Shown here in pieces: positions 4,644 to 5,413 of a stretch of 5,413 nucleotides of DNA (position 1 is the first letter of the stretch; every line of letters begins with the position of its first letter). Under the pieces are notes generated by a model, which saw nothing but the letters and a program-made list of their open reading frames with translations, was not told the DNA's origin and ran no database searches. The position numbers were made by a program, and so were the translations under genes. Source of the stretch: an uncultured Saprospiraceae bacterium (GTDB lineage Bacteria; Bacteroidota; Bacteroidia; Chitinophagales; Saprospiraceae); contig CALHKJ010000525.1 in the NCBI GenBank assembly GCA_938033975.1, forward strand, positions 1 through 5,413, in the 5' to 3' direction.

Positions 4644-5413
4644 TTATCTCGATTTTACTACCCTGACTGTTTTTTGTACATCCTTTCCTGCTACTCGTAC
4701 AAAGTAGATTCCTGAAATTAGATCATGAGTGGGAATCTTGAGTTCATGCACTCCCCTTTGAAACTTCTGATTCGTGATTACTTTGAGTTCAGAGCCAATC
4801 GCATTATAAATACTAATTCGATAGGTATCTGCCTTTGCTACAAACTTGACATTGAAATAATCTGAAAATGGATTTGGAAATACCTCAAGGCTTATTGATT
4901 CGTCAATTTCATTTTCTGTTGATGTAAGCGGAGCACATTGTATTAGAGGCAGGTGTTGGAAGTCTTGAAACAAAACATTTCGCACCTTTTCTTCAGATAT
5001 ACCAAACCAATCCATGAGCATTGTTGCATAAACTGATCTAAAATCATATTGCATTGGTACACCCTCATTGATACCGACTTGAGTGTCAATGGTTGGATTG
5101 TCACCAAATATTCCTGGGTTGACACATGAACCAAAAACTATAATAGGTGCGGCTGTACCATGATCCGTTCCATTACTTTCGTTTGAACGGATCCTTCTAC
5201 CAAATTCTGAATAAGTCATTCCCATTACTCGATCATCTACTCCCAATTGTACCAAATCCTCTTGGAAAGCACAAATGGCTTCAGACAATTCATTAAGTAA
5301 TTCTGCTTGGCGTCCTTGAGAAGGGTTGTTATTTACGACTTGTCCAGAATGTAGATCAAAGCCACCCAATTGCACTACATATATTTTGGTTTCAAGTCCA
5401 CCAGCAACCAATC
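4644..5413 (-). CDS. DUF1501 protein with type IX sorting domain, 5' end missing
   Basis: The frame is open to the right edge, so the true start and any signal peptide lie outside; the first visible codon is TTG for Leu. Residues 1-160 are the C-terminal half of a DUF1501 domain (PF07394, placed in the alkaline-phosphatase-like clan). They show VVQLGGFDLHSGQ (12-24), the helix LSEAICAFQEDLVQLG (42-57), RVMGMTYSEFGRR (61-73), the metal-site-like GTDHGTAAP (81-89) and DFRSVYATML (123-132). After a linker (162-172), residues 174-255 form a type A type IX sorting domain: VFPNPFSDYF (177-186), a central YRISIYNAIGSEL and GIYFVRV (234-240), with a basic C-terminal end. The protein should be exported by Sec or Tat, carried over the outer membrane by the type IX system and then released or anchored after removal of the tail. 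DUF1501 proteins have no established reaction; in many genomes they sit beside DUF1800 genes, which may lie just outside here. The stop at 4644 is followed by a hairpin-rich spacer. Confidence 0.93.
   Translation of the reverse strand, partial: LVAGGLETKIYVVQLGGFDLHSGQVVNNNPSQGRQAELLNELSEAICAFQEDLVQLGVDDRVMGMTYSEFGRRIRSNESNGTDHGTAAPIIVFGSCVNPGIFGDNPTIDTQVGINEGVPMQYDFRSVYATMLMDWFGISEEKVRNVLFQDFQHLPLIQCAPLTSTENEIDESISLEVFPNPFSDYFNVKFVAKADTYRISIYNAIGSELKVITNQKFQRGVHELKIPTHDLISGIYFVRVAGKDVQKTVRVVKSR

Noticed and set aside
4943..5134. 63-codon open frame on the minus strand
   Set aside because: Out-of-frame overlap within the DUF1501 coding region, whose family motifs are intact.

Overview
The window looks like chromosomal DNA from a member of the Bacteroidota, most likely a Cytophagales/Cyclobacteriaceae-type marine or soil bacterium. 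The base composition is AT-rich. One protein ends in a type IX secretion (Por secretion) sorting domain, a system confined to this phylum. Translation starts follow A-rich leaders rather than Shine-Dalgarno sequences. One promoter fits the phylum-specific TTG / TAnnTTTG pattern. The genus placement is inference; the phylum is well supported.

Layout. Positions 1-213 (+) hold the last 70 codons of a cytoplasmic protein, weakly recalling a saccharopine-dehydrogenase-like oxidoreductase. Positions 298-1407 (+) encode a lipoprotein of the beta-lactamase / penicillin-binding-protein-like serine hydrolase family with all three catalytic motifs. A 384-base gap follows. At its right end is a compact transcription unit (about 1717-1924) with a recognisable promoter, an A-rich leader, a 23-codon basic ORF (1792-1863) and a very strong intrinsic terminator. 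From 1952 to the end every gene is on the minus strand: a 549-residue secreted protein of unknown function (1952-3601), a 124-residue secreted beta-rich protein (3966-4340) with its own terminator, and the C-terminal 256 residues of a DUF1501 protein carrying a type IX sorting domain (4644-5413, continuing past the window edge).

The three minus-strand genes are separated by gaps of about 300-360 bases, and a terminator lies between the middle and the leftmost one, so they are probably not one operon. What they share is export: four of the five larger genes carry an export or sorting signal (one lipoprotein, two Sec signal peptides, one type IX sorting domain). The gap at 4341-4643 is rich in inverted repeats, including two mutually exclusive hairpins just after the DUF1501 stop codon.

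No tRNA, rRNA, CRISPR array or transposase is visible. The most intriguing item is the stand-alone 23-codon transcription unit, whose start region is bracketed by an exact 11-bp inverted repeat.
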